Shown in pieces: positions 1-10,600 of a stretch of 64,000 bases of DNA. The DNA is from Coprovicinus avistercoris (lineage in GTDB: Bacteria; Actinomycetota; Coriobacteriia; Coriobacteriales; Atopobiaceae): the NCBI GenBank assembly GCA_018714895.1, contig DVMQ01000014.1, positions 1 to 64,000 on the forward strand, read 5' to 3'. Every line of letters begins with the position of its first letter. Position 1 is the stretch's first letter. The notes under the pieces were generated by a model. The model was not told the DNA's origin, searched no databases, and saw only the letters and a list, made by a program, of their open reading frames with translations. Made by a program: the position numbers and the translations under genes.

Positions 1-174
1 TACTTCTTTTTTGACAAGCTCTTAAAGAGCGAAATCGCCATGTCATCCGTTTCAGAGCAGGCGGCGCTGGGGTCGTTGTTCGACCGACTCGACAACCTCA
101 TCGCACTTCACCAGCGTAAGCTGGATTTGCTTAGAAATATTAGGAATTCACTTTTCAAGAGCATGTTGGTTTAG
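1..174 (+). CDS. hsdS: Type I restriction specificity subunit HsdS, C-terminal fragment
   Basis: An open frame runs from the first base to a TAG at 172-174, giving the last 57 residues of a protein whose start lies outside the window. The end has the conserved HsdS tail: a leucine-rich helix (LFDRLDNLIALHQRKLD) followed by a short basic helix ending near KSMLV. In this family that helix packs against HsdM and spaces the two target-recognition domains. The next gene downstream is hsdR, so this is the end of an hsd operon, and hsdM probably lies further left. No DNA-recognition domain is visible in the fragment, so the target sequence cannot be guessed. Confidence 0.85.
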   Translation, partial: YFFFDKLLKSEIAMSSVSEQAALGSLFDRLDNLIALHQRKLDLLRNIRNSLFKSMLV

Positions 175-226
175 GTCACATAGTTGCCCATCACACTGGA
201 CATGGAAAGCATATTAGGAGACGGCA

Positions 227-3200
227 ATGGAACCAGTGACATTTACAAGTGAAGCAGCTTTTGAGGAATCAGTTATCGAAAACCTCAAGCGCTGCGGCTG
301 GGACGATGCCGAGGGTGTCATCAAGTACCCCACGGAGCAAGATCTCATTGATAACTGGGCACGTATTCTCTTCAACAATAACCGTGAACGTGACCGTCTA
401 AACGACTGTCCGCTAACCTCGGGTGAGATGCGCCAGATTATGGAGCAGATCGCCGATCTTCGTACTCCTTATCGTCTCAATGCATTTATCAATGGTTATG
501 CCGTTTCTATTAAGCGTGATAATCCAGCCGATTTGTTGCACTTGGGTAAAACAGTGAGCATGCGTATTTACGATCGTCGCGAGATTGCTGGCGGCAGAAG
601 TCGTTACCAGATTGTGCAACAGCCAAAGTTCAGTGTGCGCTCCGAGGTATTGCCTAAGCGTCGCGGCGACTTAATGCTGCTTATCAATGGCATGCCGGTT
701 ATTCATATTGAACTCAAGAAGAGCGGTGTTCCAGCAAGCGAGGCATATAACCAGATTGAGAAGTATGCGCGTGAGGGTGTGTTTACAGGCCTGTTCTCAC
801 TCGTGCAGGTGTTTGTCGCCATGAACCCTGAGGAGTCGTACTACTTTGCTAATCCCGGTCCTAGTGGTGAGTTCAATCGGGCATTCCGATTTCACTGGGC
901 CGATTTCAACAACGAACCGAAGAACGATTATCGCGATGTTGTGCATGACCTGCTCTCGATTCCCATGGCGCACCAGCTCATTGGTTTCTACACGGTTGCC
1001 GATGCCGGAGACGGTGCTCTTAAAGTCATGCGCAGCTACCAATACTATGCAGCAAGTGCCATCTCTAATCGGGTTGCACAGCATGACTGGTCGAAGCGTG
1101 AACAGTTGGGTGGCTATATTTGGCATACCACCGGCTCAGGTAAGACTATGACGAGCTTCAAGTCTGCTCAACTCATTGCCGACTCTGGTAATGCCGATAA
1201 AGTCGTGTTCCTTATGGACCGTATTGAGCTCGGTACGCAGTCTGTGCGTGAATACCGTGGCTTTGCCGGTGCTGGTCTGACCGATGAACAGCGTAAGCAG
1301 GCGGTTCAGGATACTGAAAACACAGCAGTTCTCAGGAAGAAACTTAAGAGCGATAATCCTGCAGACACGCTCATAGTCACATCTATTCAAAAGATGAGTA
1401 GGGTAAACGAGGACAGCATTCTGTCTGAGAAAGACCTTGCTGCTATGCAACACAAGCGCATTGTGTTCATCATTGATGAGTGTCATCGCTCTACATTTGG
1501 AGACATGCTTACAGAGATTAAGCAAACATTTCCAGAAGCGATGTTCTTTGGTTTTACAGGAACGCCTATCTATGAAGAGAACAAGAAGAGTCTCTCAACT
1601 ACAGCTATGGTGTTTGGTGATGAACTCCATCGCTATAGCATCGCCGATGGCATTCGTGACGGCAACGTATTGGGTTTTGACCCGTATATGGTTTCAACAT
1701 TTAAGGACGCTGACCTACGCCGTATGGTAGGCCTCGAACAGGCAAAGGCCAAAAGCGAGGAAGAAGCATTTGCTGATCCTGCCAAGAAGGCAGTGTATCT
1801 GCGGTATCTCAAAGAAGTTCCCATGGCAGGGTATGTTGATTCCGATGGGAAGTATGTACGAGGCATAGAAGATTACGTGTCACGTACTCAGTACAACAGC
1901 GATAAACACCGCAAAGCCGTTGTGCAAGATATCGTTGATGGATGGACGGCTCGTAGTGTTGGCGGGCGGTTCCATGCCATGCTTGCCACAAGTAGTATTG
2001 CAGAGGCTATCGAATACTATCGGCTGTTTAAGGAGCTTGCTCCACACCTACATGTAACGGCACAGGTAGATCCCAATATCGATAACACAGAGGGTACAGC
2101 CTTTAAAGAAGAGGGCCTCGTAGAAATTCTTAACGATTACAATGTGCGCTACAACCAGACTTTTACCATGGCAACATACAGCCTTCTCAAACGCGATATT
2201 GCATCGAGACTCGCCCATAAGGATGGATATGGCGGTATCCCCAATAAACCGGAGGAGCGCATCGACCTGTTAATTGTTGTCGACCAAATGCTTACGGGAT
2301 TCGATTCAAAATGGGTGAATACGCTCTATCTTGACAAGGTGCTTCGATATGAAGGTCTGATCCAAGCATTTTCACGTACGAATCGCGTGTTTAACAACAG
2401 CGGTGATAAAACGACAGGTACGGTGCGCTACTATCGGTATCCGCATACCATGCGTCGCAATGTTGAGAATGCGTTCAACTTGTATTCTGGCGATAAACCA
2501 CAAGGGTTATTTGCAAACAAGCTCAAAGAGAACCTCGATGCTATGGCGTTTGCGTTTTCACGAATTGTCGACGTATTTGAGGCTGAAGGTATTGAGGGAT
2601 TTGTCGTATTGCCGAAAAGCCTGGCGGCACGGGCTCAATTTGCCAAGCTTTATCGCGAACTGAGCGTTCATCTCAAAGCTGCCAAGATTCAGGGCTTTAC
2701 CTGGGAACAGCTCGACTATGGCGCATATGGGCTTGATACACAGATAACTTTACCTTTTGATCAGCGAATATACGCCATCCTTGCTCAGCGCTATGACGAT
2801 TTGAGTCATGGCGGCTCGGGCGTGTCAGGAGAAGACATTCCCTACGATATTGATCCGTATCTTACCGAGGTTGATACAGGACGTATTGATACTGATTACA
2901 TGAATTCTCGGTTTGAAAAATGGCTTAAAGCTATCGATGAAGGCGAGGATGCTCAGCGCGCACTAGAAGAGCTACATCGCTCGTTTGCTATGCTTTCTCA
3001 GGAGGATCAGCGCTATGCAGAAATGTTCCTCACTGATGTGCAATCGGGTGAGGTTTCCGTAGAGTCTGGACGGACGTTTAGAGAATATATTGAGGAGTAT
3101 CGCGAGCGCACACGAAGTGATCGGGTAAGTAAGTTTGCCGCTGCATTTGGGCTTGATGTTGATTTGTTGCGCGAGATGCTTGCACAACGGGTGACCGAGG

Positions 3201-3382
3201 CAAACATCAACGAATTTGGAAGACTTGATGCACTTAAGGCCTCTGCTGACAAGGAACAGGCGCGGGCATTTTTTGAGCAGCAGGAAGGTGCATCAGTCCC
3301 GGCGTTTCGCGTGAGTGCTCGACTTGATCAGGCAATCCGTTCATTTGTGCTCAATGGCGAGTTTGAGGAATTCGGTGATTAG
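227..3382 (+). CDS. hsdR: Type I restriction enzyme R subunit (HsdR), ATP-dependent translocase/endonuclease
   Basis: HsdR pulls DNA past the bound enzyme and cuts it when the site is unmethylated. The 1051-residue protein has the family layout. An N-terminal PD-(D/E)XK nuclease has Asp near residue 147 and the ELKKSG strand near 161-165. A superfamily 2 helicase follows, with Walker A TTGSGKT near 301, the DECHRS box near 416 and FTGTP near 442. The second RecA lobe carries QAFSRTNRV, and the C-terminal part is helical for HsdM contact. Length is normal. The ATG at 227 follows a GGAGAC site. It lies 52 bp after the hsdS end and is probably cotranscribed. All key residues are present, so it is likely active if hsdM is intact. 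Confidence 0.95.
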   Translation: MEPVTFTSEAAFEESVIENLKRCGWDDAEGVIKYPTEQDLIDNWARILFNNNRERDRLNDCPLTSGEMRQIMEQIADLRTPYRLNAFINGYAVSIKRDNPADLLHLGKTVSMRIYDRREIAGGRSRYQIVQQPKFSVRSEVLPKRRGDLMLLINGMPVIHIELKKSGVPASEAYNQIEKYAREGVFTGLFSLVQVFVAMNPEESYYFANPGPSGEFNRAFRFHWADFNNEPKNDYRDVVHDLLSIPMAHQLIGFYTVADAGDGALKVMRSYQYYAASAISNRVAQHDWSKREQLGGYIWHTTGSGKTMTSFKSAQLIADSGNADKVVFLMDRIELGTQSVREYRGFAGAGLTDEQRKQAVQDTENTAVLRKKLKSDNPADTLIVTSIQKMSRVNEDSILSEKDLAAMQHKRIVFIIDECHRSTFGDMLTEIKQTFPEAMFFGFTGTPIYEENKKSLSTTAMVFGDELHRYSIADGIRDGNVLGFDPYMVSTFKDADLRRMVGLEQAKAKSEEEAFADPAKKAVYLRYLKEVPMAGYVDSDGKYVRGIEDYVSRTQYNSDKHRKAVVQDIVDGWTARSVGGRFHAMLATSSIAEAIEYYRLFKELAPHLHVTAQVDPNIDNTEGTAFKEEGLVEILNDYNVRYNQTFTMATYSLLKRDIASRLAHKDGYGGIPNKPEERIDLLIVVDQMLTGFDSKWVNTLYLDKVLRYEGLIQAFSRTNRVFNNSGDKTTGTVRYYRYPHTMRRNVENAFNLYSGDKPQGLFANKLKENLDAMAFAFSRIVDVFEAEGIEGFVVLPKSLAARAQFAKLYRELSVHLKAAKIQGFTWEQLDYGAYGLDTQITLPFDQRIYAILAQRYDDLSHGGSGVSGEDIPYDIDPYLTEVDTGRIDTDYMNSRFEKWLKAIDEGEDAQRALEELHRSFAMLSQEDQRYAEMFLTDVQSGEVSVESGRTFREYIEEYRERTRSDRVSKFAAAFGLDVDLLREMLAQRVTEANINEFGRLDALKASADKEQARAFFEQQEGASVPAFRVSARLDQAIRSFVLNGEFEEFGD

Positions 3383-3437
3383 CCCAGTGGGAACGTACTT
3401 AAGGCGCGTACCGCTGAACTTGATGTAGGAGTTATTT

Positions 3438-5957
3438 GTGAAGCACTTGTCGAACTCTGTCACGTTGCAGAGCAATGCTATGGCAGCAGTGCTGCCCGAG
3501 CTGTTAGCACCCGCAGGATCCCCTGCAGCATTTCGTGCAGCAATTGCAGGCGGGGCAGATGCTATCTATTGCGCTCTTGGGGATAGCTTTAACGCACGTA
3601 GAAGTGCTGAGAACTTCGATAAAGACACCTTTGCCGAAGCTTGTCGGATAGCGCATCTTGCGGGCACTCGCGTGTACCTTACGCTTAATGTTGTTATTCG
3701 CGAAGACGAGATGGAGCAGGCGCTCCGTCTCGTTCGTGATGTGTGGGCGCTTGGAGCCGACGCAATAATCGTTCAAGACTGGGGCCTTATGGCCGAGCTG
3801 CATCACCGGTGGCCAGAAGTTGAGGTGCACGTATCGACACAAGCAAACGTGCATGATGTGCGCGGTTCTCTGTGGTGCTCAGAAAAAATGGGTGTTAAGC
3901 GCGTAACGTTATCGCGCGAGCTTTCTCTTCCTGAGATCAAAGCAATTGCTGCAACTGGTATTGAGGTTGAAGTTTTTGGTCATGGAGCGCTTTGCTTTTG
4001 CTATTCGGGCCTTTGTTTGTTCTCCAGTTTGAATGGTGGTCGTTCAGCCAACAGGGGTCTTTGTGCCCAGCCATGTCGTTTGCCGTATGAGCTTATCGAT
4101 CGCTCTACTGGTGAGGTGTTGTCTCCTGCCGGTAATGGTCGAGCACTGTGTCCTAAAGATGCCTGCACAATTGATGACATCAAAGAACTTGTAGAGGCAC
4201 GAGTTGGCTCTCTCAAAATTGAGGGACGTATGAAATCGCCCGATTATGTCCTCTCAGTTGTTTCCGCATATCGGGATGCGTTTGATGACTACGCCAATCA
4301 GGTTACTGATAAAAACGCACGTGAGATCCGCCATCGCAAGCTTGCGCGTTCGTTTAATCGTGACTTTACCGATGCCTATTTATGGGGCGGGTCCGGCAAT
4401 GAGCTTATGAGCTATGGACGCTCCAATAATCGTGGACAATTGGTTGGAACCGTAATAGATTCTCGAAAATTGCCCGATGTGAAGAAGCGCTCGCGAGGCT
4501 CTCAAGGTGGGCGTGAGCGCAATCGCACCTTAACCCGAGCAGAAATATATGTCAGTTTGGATGAGCCTGTAGGCAAGGGCGATTTGTTGGAGTTTCGTCC
4601 CCTGGACGATCCAGACAGTTTTCTTACAGCACCCGTAAATGAAGATGCTCCCCGCGGCTCACGTATAACGTGCATTGCCGCACGACCTATGCCTCAAGGA
4701 TGTCCGGTGCGTCTCATACGCAGCCAAGCTGCGCTTGATGCGGCGGCTCGTCTTGAAGATGTTGAGGTGCCGCGCAGACGGCCCGTGACAGTTTTTGTCC
4801 AAGCAAAGCTGGGCGAGCCCCTTACAGTTACGCTTTCCTGTGAAGATGGCTCGGCTTCCGCTACTGCCACTGGTCCTCTTGTTGAGCCAGCGCGCACAAA
4901 AGAGGTTACTGCTTCAGAACTTGCCGAACACGCAAGTCGTCTGGGAGCAACACCTTTTGTCGCAAGCTCTACGTCCGTAGAGGTGGATGCAGGAGTTGGC
5001 CTGGGATTCTCTGTTCTTCATAAAGTTCGTGCTCAAGCGGCACAACGCCTGATCGAAGAGATTCTTGCACCCTGGGCGGTACGTGAGCCCTTGGACGTAT
5101 CAACCTCGTTGCCATCGGATACACCTGCCGCTCTGACGAGTAGCTCAGGTGATGAAAGCCTGAGTCAAGAGATTTGTGTGCTTGCAGAGACTCCGAGTAT
5201 TGCCGAGGCTGCATTGCAAGCAGGTGCGCAGCGTATTTATGTGCCTGCTCTAGAGCTTGTCCAAACCGATTTTCCTTCCTGCTGTATACCAATTCTTGAT
5301 GAAGTGTGTCGCGATGATTATCAAAAGGTTGTGAAGGGCTTTGTAAAGACAAATGCTCCTGTAGCCGTTGGAAATGTATCTGAATTTGCAGCCGCTCTGG
5401 CAGGTGGCGCAAAGCCTGAGCTGCGAAGCTGTATTCCGGTGCACAACACATCATGTCTTCGCATGTTTGAGCGAGAAGGGGCCAAGGGTATCTGGCTTTC
5501 CCCCGAGCTTTCACTTTCAGAAATTGAGCAGCTTGGAGCGCAGGCAACTATTCCTATGGGGATTGTTGTGTATGGTCGAGCTCGGGTTATGACGAGTGAA
5601 CATTGTGTTTTGCAGGTGGCGGGAAAATGCATCCATGACTGCGGTCGCTGTGAACTCAGGAATAAAGATCTAGCTATTCGTGGCGTAAGGGGAGACATCC
5701 TTCCAGTCAGAACTGATATGGCATCACGTTCGAGAATATATGCCGCTCAGCCGCTTGATCTTGTCCCGAATATTGCTGAGCTTCTCAATGCGGGATTATC
5801 TCGCTTTGCGGTGGATGCCACCTTGCTCGATGAGAAACAGACAGCCCATGAGGTTTCTCGTCTTATTGCAGCCATAAGAGCTGTTACACATGGTGGAAAA
5901 GCTCCGCAGCGGGAAAGAGGGGCAAATTCAGGGCATCTCTTTGCTCCGCTTGCGTAG
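3438..5957 (+). CDS. Large peptidase U32 family protein (RlhA/TrhP-like)
   Basis: This 839-residue protein belongs to the U32 family. Characterised members (TrhP, RlhA) hydroxylate tRNA or 23S rRNA rather than act as proteases, so an RNA-modifying role is the better inference. The N-terminal half is a U32 barrel with the family signature EVFGHGALCFCYSGLC near residues 178-193 and a following Cys cluster (GLCAQPC). A middle section resembles the DUF3656/collagenase-like domain. A second, weaker barrel-like segment follows, with another Cys group near 725-740 (C...GKCIHDCGRC). The GTG at 3438 has a TAGGAG site 5-10 bases upstream; an ATG at 3480 is the alternative. It stands alone after hsdR. 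Fe-S cluster ligation by these Cys residues is a family-based assumption. Confidence 0.85.
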   Translation: MKHLSNSVTLQSNAMAAVLPELLAPAGSPAAFRAAIAGGADAIYCALGDSFNARRSAENFDKDTFAEACRIAHLAGTRVYLTLNVVIREDEMEQALRLVRDVWALGADAIIVQDWGLMAELHHRWPEVEVHVSTQANVHDVRGSLWCSEKMGVKRVTLSRELSLPEIKAIAATGIEVEVFGHGALCFCYSGLCLFSSLNGGRSANRGLCAQPCRLPYELIDRSTGEVLSPAGNGRALCPKDACTIDDIKELVEARVGSLKIEGRMKSPDYVLSVVSAYRDAFDDYANQVTDKNAREIRHRKLARSFNRDFTDAYLWGGSGNELMSYGRSNNRGQLVGTVIDSRKLPDVKKRSRGSQGGRERNRTLTRAEIYVSLDEPVGKGDLLEFRPLDDPDSFLTAPVNEDAPRGSRITCIAARPMPQGCPVRLIRSQAALDAAARLEDVEVPRRRPVTVFVQAKLGEPLTVTLSCEDGSASATATGPLVEPARTKEVTASELAEHASRLGATPFVASSTSVEVDAGVGLGFSVLHKVRAQAAQRLIEEILAPWAVREPLDVSTSLPSDTPAALTSSSGDESLSQEICVLAETPSIAEAALQAGAQRIYVPALELVQTDFPSCCIPILDEVCRDDYQKVVKGFVKTNAPVAVGNVSEFAAALAGGAKPELRSCIPVHNTSCLRMFEREGAKGIWLSPELSLSEIEQLGAQATIPMGIVVYGRARVMTSEHCVLQVAGKCIHDCGRCELRNKDLAIRGVRGDILPVRTDMASRSRIYAAQPLDLVPNIAELLNAGLSRFAVDATLLDEKQTAHEVSRLIAAIRAVTHGGKAPQRERGANSGHLFAPLA

Positions 5958-6042
5958 CAGCTGTGTGAGAATGCTTGAATCGGGTAAAATGCCAGCGATA
6001 CAAGATAACGGCACCACTCTTTGTGGTGGTGGGGAGGAAACT

Positions 6043-6345
6043 ATGTCTGAGGAAAAAATTACTAATCCTGTGGAGACTACTGATCAGTTTGACGAAAATG
6101 CAACGGCAGCTTCTCCTGTTGATGAAGAGCTTCTTATGGAAACAATTGAAGCTATTCGTCCCAGTCTTGTAGCAGATGGTGGCGATCTGGAATACCGCGG
6201 TGTAGATGAAGACGGCGTTGTTTCAGTTAAGCTTACCGGTGCCTGCTCTGGTTGTCCGCTGAGCTCTCTTACGCTTTCAATGGGTATTGAGCGCATACTT
6301 AAAGAGCATGTTCCTGGTGTTACTTCGGTTCGTTCCGTTCTTTAA
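6043..6345 (+). CDS. NifU-like C-terminal domain protein (Fe-S cluster scaffold/carrier)
   Basis: A 100-residue protein consisting of an acidic N-terminal stretch of about 30 residues and one NifU C-terminal (Nfu) domain. The domain has the diagnostic VADGGDLEYRGV opening and the CxxC pair at Cys68 and Cys71 (GACSGCPLSS), which in this family bridges a 4Fe-4S cluster between two subunits. It probably delivers clusters to client enzymes in the cytoplasm. The ATG at 6043 is preceded by GGGGAGGAAA. The frame is open further left into the U32 gene, but that part reads as non-coding. It lies only 12 bp before lgt, so the two are probably cotranscribed. Confidence 0.9.
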   Translation: MSEEKITNPVETTDQFDENATAASPVDEELLMETIEAIRPSLVADGGDLEYRGVDEDGVVSVKLTGACSGCPLSSLTLSMGIERILKEHVPGVTSVRSVL

Positions 6346-6357
6346 GGCTGATCGCTC

Positions 6358-7194
6358 GTGTCGCTCGATGCAATCTATCACGCACTTGATCCGATAGCTT
6401 TTTCTGTCGGTCCGTTTTCGGTGCGGTGGTATGGCATAGCTTATGTTTTGGGATTTGTGCTTGGCGCTGTTGTTGTTTGGAGAACGCAGCGCCGGTGGCA
6501 TTTGAACCTAACGCTTGATGATTTGCTTACTCTCATGATTGGTATAGCGTTGGGTGTCATTATTGGTGGGCGTTTAGGCTATTGTCTGTTCTATGGGGAT
6601 GGCTATTATCTTGCGCACCCGCTCCATATTTTTATGACTTTTGAGGGTGGAATGAGCTTTCATGGAGGGCTCATTGGAGGCATCCTGGGTGGATGGATCT
6701 CGTGTAAATTTACCGGCCTTTCCCCTCGTACGATGCTCGATCTCGGCCTTATGGCAGCGCCTTTAGGATTGTTTTTTGGCCGCTGTGCAAACTTCGTTAA
6801 TGGCGAACTTTGGGGTAAGCCCACAGATTTACCCTGGGGCGTAACCTTTGAGACAGGCGGCGGTATTGCGCGCCATCCTTCACAGCTCTATGAAGCGCTT
6901 CTGGAGGGTGTCGTAATCTTTATCGTCCTACAGCTTCTTTCTCGTAGGCGCCCTGCTCCTCCCCAAGGCCTTATAACAGGCGCATTTTTGGTGCTGTATG
7001 GCGTTTTTCGCATCCTGATAGAGTTTGTCCGAGTACCTGATATTCAGCTTGGATATCTTGTGGGATTCTTAACCATGGGACAACTGCTGAGCATTCCACT
7101 TATTCTGGCGGGACTCATTGAGATTGCTTTGGCGCTCAAGCGTCAATGGCCTCAGTCGGGATACGTACCTGGCCGCGAACCATACGAGAATTAA
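6358..7194 (+). CDS. lgt: Prolipoprotein diacylglyceryl transferase Lgt
   Basis: Lgt moves the diacylglyceryl group of phosphatidylglycerol onto the lipobox cysteine of prolipoproteins in the membrane. The 278-residue sequence has about seven hydrophobic segments. The conserved motifs are present: GGMSFHGGLIGG (active-site His), GRCANFVNGELWG (the Lgt signature with its essential Arg and Asn), RHPSQLYEA, and a C-terminal IEFVR. The start is GTG at 6358, with an AAGG site overlapping the end of the preceding NifU-like gene. The substrate-binding lipoprotein at 21927 is one likely client. Confidence 0.95.
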   Translation: MSLDAIYHALDPIAFSVGPFSVRWYGIAYVLGFVLGAVVVWRTQRRWHLNLTLDDLLTLMIGIALGVIIGGRLGYCLFYGDGYYLAHPLHIFMTFEGGMSFHGGLIGGILGGWISCKFTGLSPRTMLDLGLMAAPLGLFFGRCANFVNGELWGKPTDLPWGVTFETGGGIARHPSQLYEALLEGVVIFIVLQLLSRRRPAPPQGLITGAFLVLYGVFRILIEFVRVPDIQLGYLVGFLTMGQLLSIPLILAGLIEIALALKRQWPQSGYVPGREPYEN

Positions 7195-7261
7195 CATTGC
7201 TCTTTTTCAGTTCTCTTGCAGGGCTAAACCTTTTATAGGTACACTTCGTCGTAACAAAAGA

Positions 7262-7472
7262 TTGCACTACCGAGGGCACGGTTCGAACGGTTGCATACTT
7301 AGTAGATCAAAAGGGAACCCGGTTTGAATCCGGGACAGCCGCCACTACTGTGTTTGAGGATAGCGAGAATAGATGCCATTGAACGGGAAGACACAGCTCA
7401 ACCCGTTTGAGAAGGTATTTTCGCGTGAGTCTCTGCGAGTCTCTTAATCATGAGTCAGGAGACCTGCCTGCC
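7262..7472 (+). promoter_or_regulatory. Cobalamin (B12) riboswitch
   Basis: The leader has the ordered landmarks of an adenosylcobalamin-class aptamer. The core AAAGGGAACCCGG / AATCCGGGACAGCC is at about 7308-7350, then GCCACTACTGT, a variable arm with paired GGG...CCC segments, and the B12 box (GTCAGGAGACCTGCCTG) at about 7454-7470. It is followed by a perfect hairpin at 7531-7556, as expected of an expression platform. It precedes the DUF4430/propeller genes and the ECF transporter, so B12 should repress them. The 5' boundary is approximate. Confidence 0.9.
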
Positions 7473-7530
7473 CTCCATGAAAGCATTTGCCTTGGGCGTG
7501 TAAGGTGGGGCTCACGTAGTGGAGATGAAA

Positions 7531-7565
7531 CAGCAGGCATGGTCATTTGCCTGCTGCTCTTTGCG
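7531..7565 (+). terminator. Hairpin of the B12 riboswitch expression platform
   Basis: CAGCAGGCA (7531-7539) and TGCCTGCTG (7548-7556) form a perfect 9-bp stem with an 8-base loop, followed by a pyrimidine-rich CTCTTTGCG stretch. It lies between the aptamer and the first gene, so it probably acts as a conditional terminator. The U tract is weak, so a translational mechanism cannot be excluded. Confidence 0.55.
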
Positions 7566-7617
7566 TGTTTCTTCATCCAAATCGTCTGAGCACGATGGAA
7601 GCGTAATGGGGAGACAC

Positions 7618-10600
7618 ATGCATTCACAGAACCATTCATCTCTTCTGCAGGGCAGTCGATTTGCACAACGAGTGCTTATCGCCATACTTACGTGTTCTTT
7701 ATTGATGAGTCTTGTCCCTTCTGAGGTATTTGCGCAAGAAATACAGACTCAAGACCAGCCACCAGCTGTAACAACAACATCAGATGAAACGGCGCTGGAT
7801 GAAGCCATCCAAGCGCTTGAAGACGCCAACTGGCGCCCTAATCCAACCTATGGCGTGGACAGCAACATTAACGAGATGGTGATACAAGAACTTACTGAAC
7901 TTGGTGTTGATGTATCAGGCATTGAAGTCCGTACGCATGCGGTTGAATTTTCAGCAACTAATGATGCTGCTACGGTAGGCATAGATACTTCCGATTCTAA
8001 TAATGGCGCTATCACCTATTTCTTTGTTAACCCCAGTGACCTTGCCTATGCATGGTCATACTCAACGCTACAACAAGCAAAAATTACCTTTACTCTGAGC
8101 AAAGGAGATGCTTCACGTACCTGGACTCCAGCACGCACTACTACTATTCCATGGGATAAGTCACGTGTGACTGCTCTTTTGGAAGAGCAAGCGCAAAAGA
8201 TCACTCTTACTTTTTCAGAGGGAGAGAGTGCCGAGGCAGTTACGTCGAGCTTTTCTCTGCCTACCAAAGTCCCAGGTGCAAGCTGGGCGAGTGTTTCATG
8301 GAGCTCAAATTCTGATGCTCTGAAAATAACAGGGTATTCCTGGGACGACGAGCTCACTGCTACTCCAACGCGCCAGGCAACCGATCAGAGCGTTACCCTT
8401 ACTGCAACAATTTCACTAACTGGTACAGAAAATGATGCTTACACGCAATCATATGAAATTGTGATTAAAGCCGATCCTGAGGCAGTGGCAGAAGAGCAGC
8501 AAGAGCTTGCAGAAAAACTGGATGAAGGCTTCTCCGAAGAGGCGTTACGCACGCTTGGTACTGAAGAGACAGTAAATACGGACGCTCTTGATTGTGATCT
8601 TCAGCTGCCTACGACACGAACCCTCGGAATTGATGGCAAGTCTTATAACGTGAGCTACACGACGAGCGATGAAGCGCTCAGGGTTAATGGTTATGCGGCC
8701 TATGTTTACCGACCGTTACCTGGTGAATCGGCACGCAAGGTCTCTCTTACCCTTGCCGTAACAAGTAAAGATAACCCTGCTATTACAGCAGCTAAATCTA
8801 TTGATCTAACCATTGAGCCATTGAACGATGACGAAATTCAGGCTGAGCTTGACCTCATGGCCGAAGCAAAGCAAGGGTATGCAGATGCGCTGGCAGACGG
8901 GGCAAATCTCTCTGCTCTCGACACAAGCCTTCATCCTTTCCAAAAGGCATATCGAGATGAGAATGGCAAGCTTGCTTGGGCTTATTCTGAGGCAGATGCC
9001 TATCCCGGTGGGATTGTAACCGTGGATCTGCCAGGTGCGGGAGAAACTTCTGGATATCGACTGTTCCGTTCAAGTAGGCCCGATCTCATTGCTCATGAAA
9101 ACTTGGTGCTCGGTGAGCGCCCGTTGTATAACACAGAAGTTACCATCACCTCGTGTTTATCGAGCAAAAATTATGCACGGTATGCTGAGGAATATCCTGA
9201 TGATATGCGTTTTCAGGCTTTGGCAAACCAAGAGGTATCCGCATCGGTAGTAGTTCGTGGATCGAGCGGTCTGGATGATCCGAACGCCCAAAAACCTTTG
9301 CTTGTTACTGTTTCCATTGTTGGGCCTGATGCAAGTGGAACACAAACATATTGGGCTCAGGCGCTTCCCGTTTCATGCGATGCTGGTGCTACAGCCGCAG
9401 ATGCAACCTTACAAGCACTTACGAGCGCGGGGCTCACATACGACTATTCTGCAGGCTATCTCTCCTCGATTACGTCCCCTTATACCGGTGAAGCTCTGGG
9501 GTGGGATGCAGAAACAAATGCCTATTGGCAGCTTTGGATTAATGATTCTTATGCACAAGTAGGAGCCTCACAGCTCTATCTCAGTGAGGGCGATAGGGTT
9601 GAATGGCGCTATGCAGCAGATGGCGAGTCTGGTCTTCCTGAAAGTCCAGATCAGCCAGGAGAAGATGATGAGCAAGACTGGACGGAGATAGGTTCAGCCG
9701 CTTCGTCAAATGTAACCAAGGCGCCCACACCAACGGGGAAGGTTGAGGAAGCTTGGTCTATAGAGCTTATGGATCCTTCAAACTTTTTACCTGTTAGTGA
9801 ACCAGTCGTTGCTGGGGGAAAAATATTTATAGCGGTAGGCAATCGCTTAATGAGCTTATCTGCAGATGATCGATCAGTTGAAGCCAGTGTGTCTTTGTCA
9901 TTCTCGATTGATTACACCTGTCGACCCAGCGTGTCCCAAGGGGTACTCTACGTTCCGCTTTCGAGTGGGGTAGTTGAAGCTTACTCGCTTCCAACGCTCA
10001 CGCGACTTTGGACAAGTGAGCCAACGGCTTGCGCAGATCAATCTTCATGTTCGTTAACCATCATGGAAAAAGATGGTATGTCGATTGTGGTATATGGCAC
10101 AGCTGCTTTTGGGTCTGCAGGTTATTCTTCTGGCTCCTGCGTTGCCCTTGATGCGCAAACGGGAAAGCGCGTCTGGATTGCCTCGCTTGACGATGCAGGC
10201 TATTACTGGACAGGAGCAGTACAGCTCAATGGCTTTGTGGTTGTAGGCGATACTGCTGGAAGACTGCATGCCTTTGACATAACAACGGGTGAGGAGCAAG
10301 ACTGCCTTGCGCTGGGATCCTCGATAAGCGCTGATGCGGTGGTCTACAACAACACAATTCTTATAGTTACTCGTGACGGAGTTCTTCATAAGATACGCGT
10401 AGATGCCGACGGTGAACTTGTTTCAGTTGCGCAGCAACAGGTTTTAGGAAGCTGTATGGCGGCTCCTACTGTTGTTGGATCTACGGCAGTTCTCTGTGGT
10501 ACAGCTGTTGGCAGTTCAAATGCAACGGCGCTCGTACTTGTTAATCTTGAGACGTTTAAGGTTGAACAAACCATTACTCAGGCAGATGGCATTGCATTAC

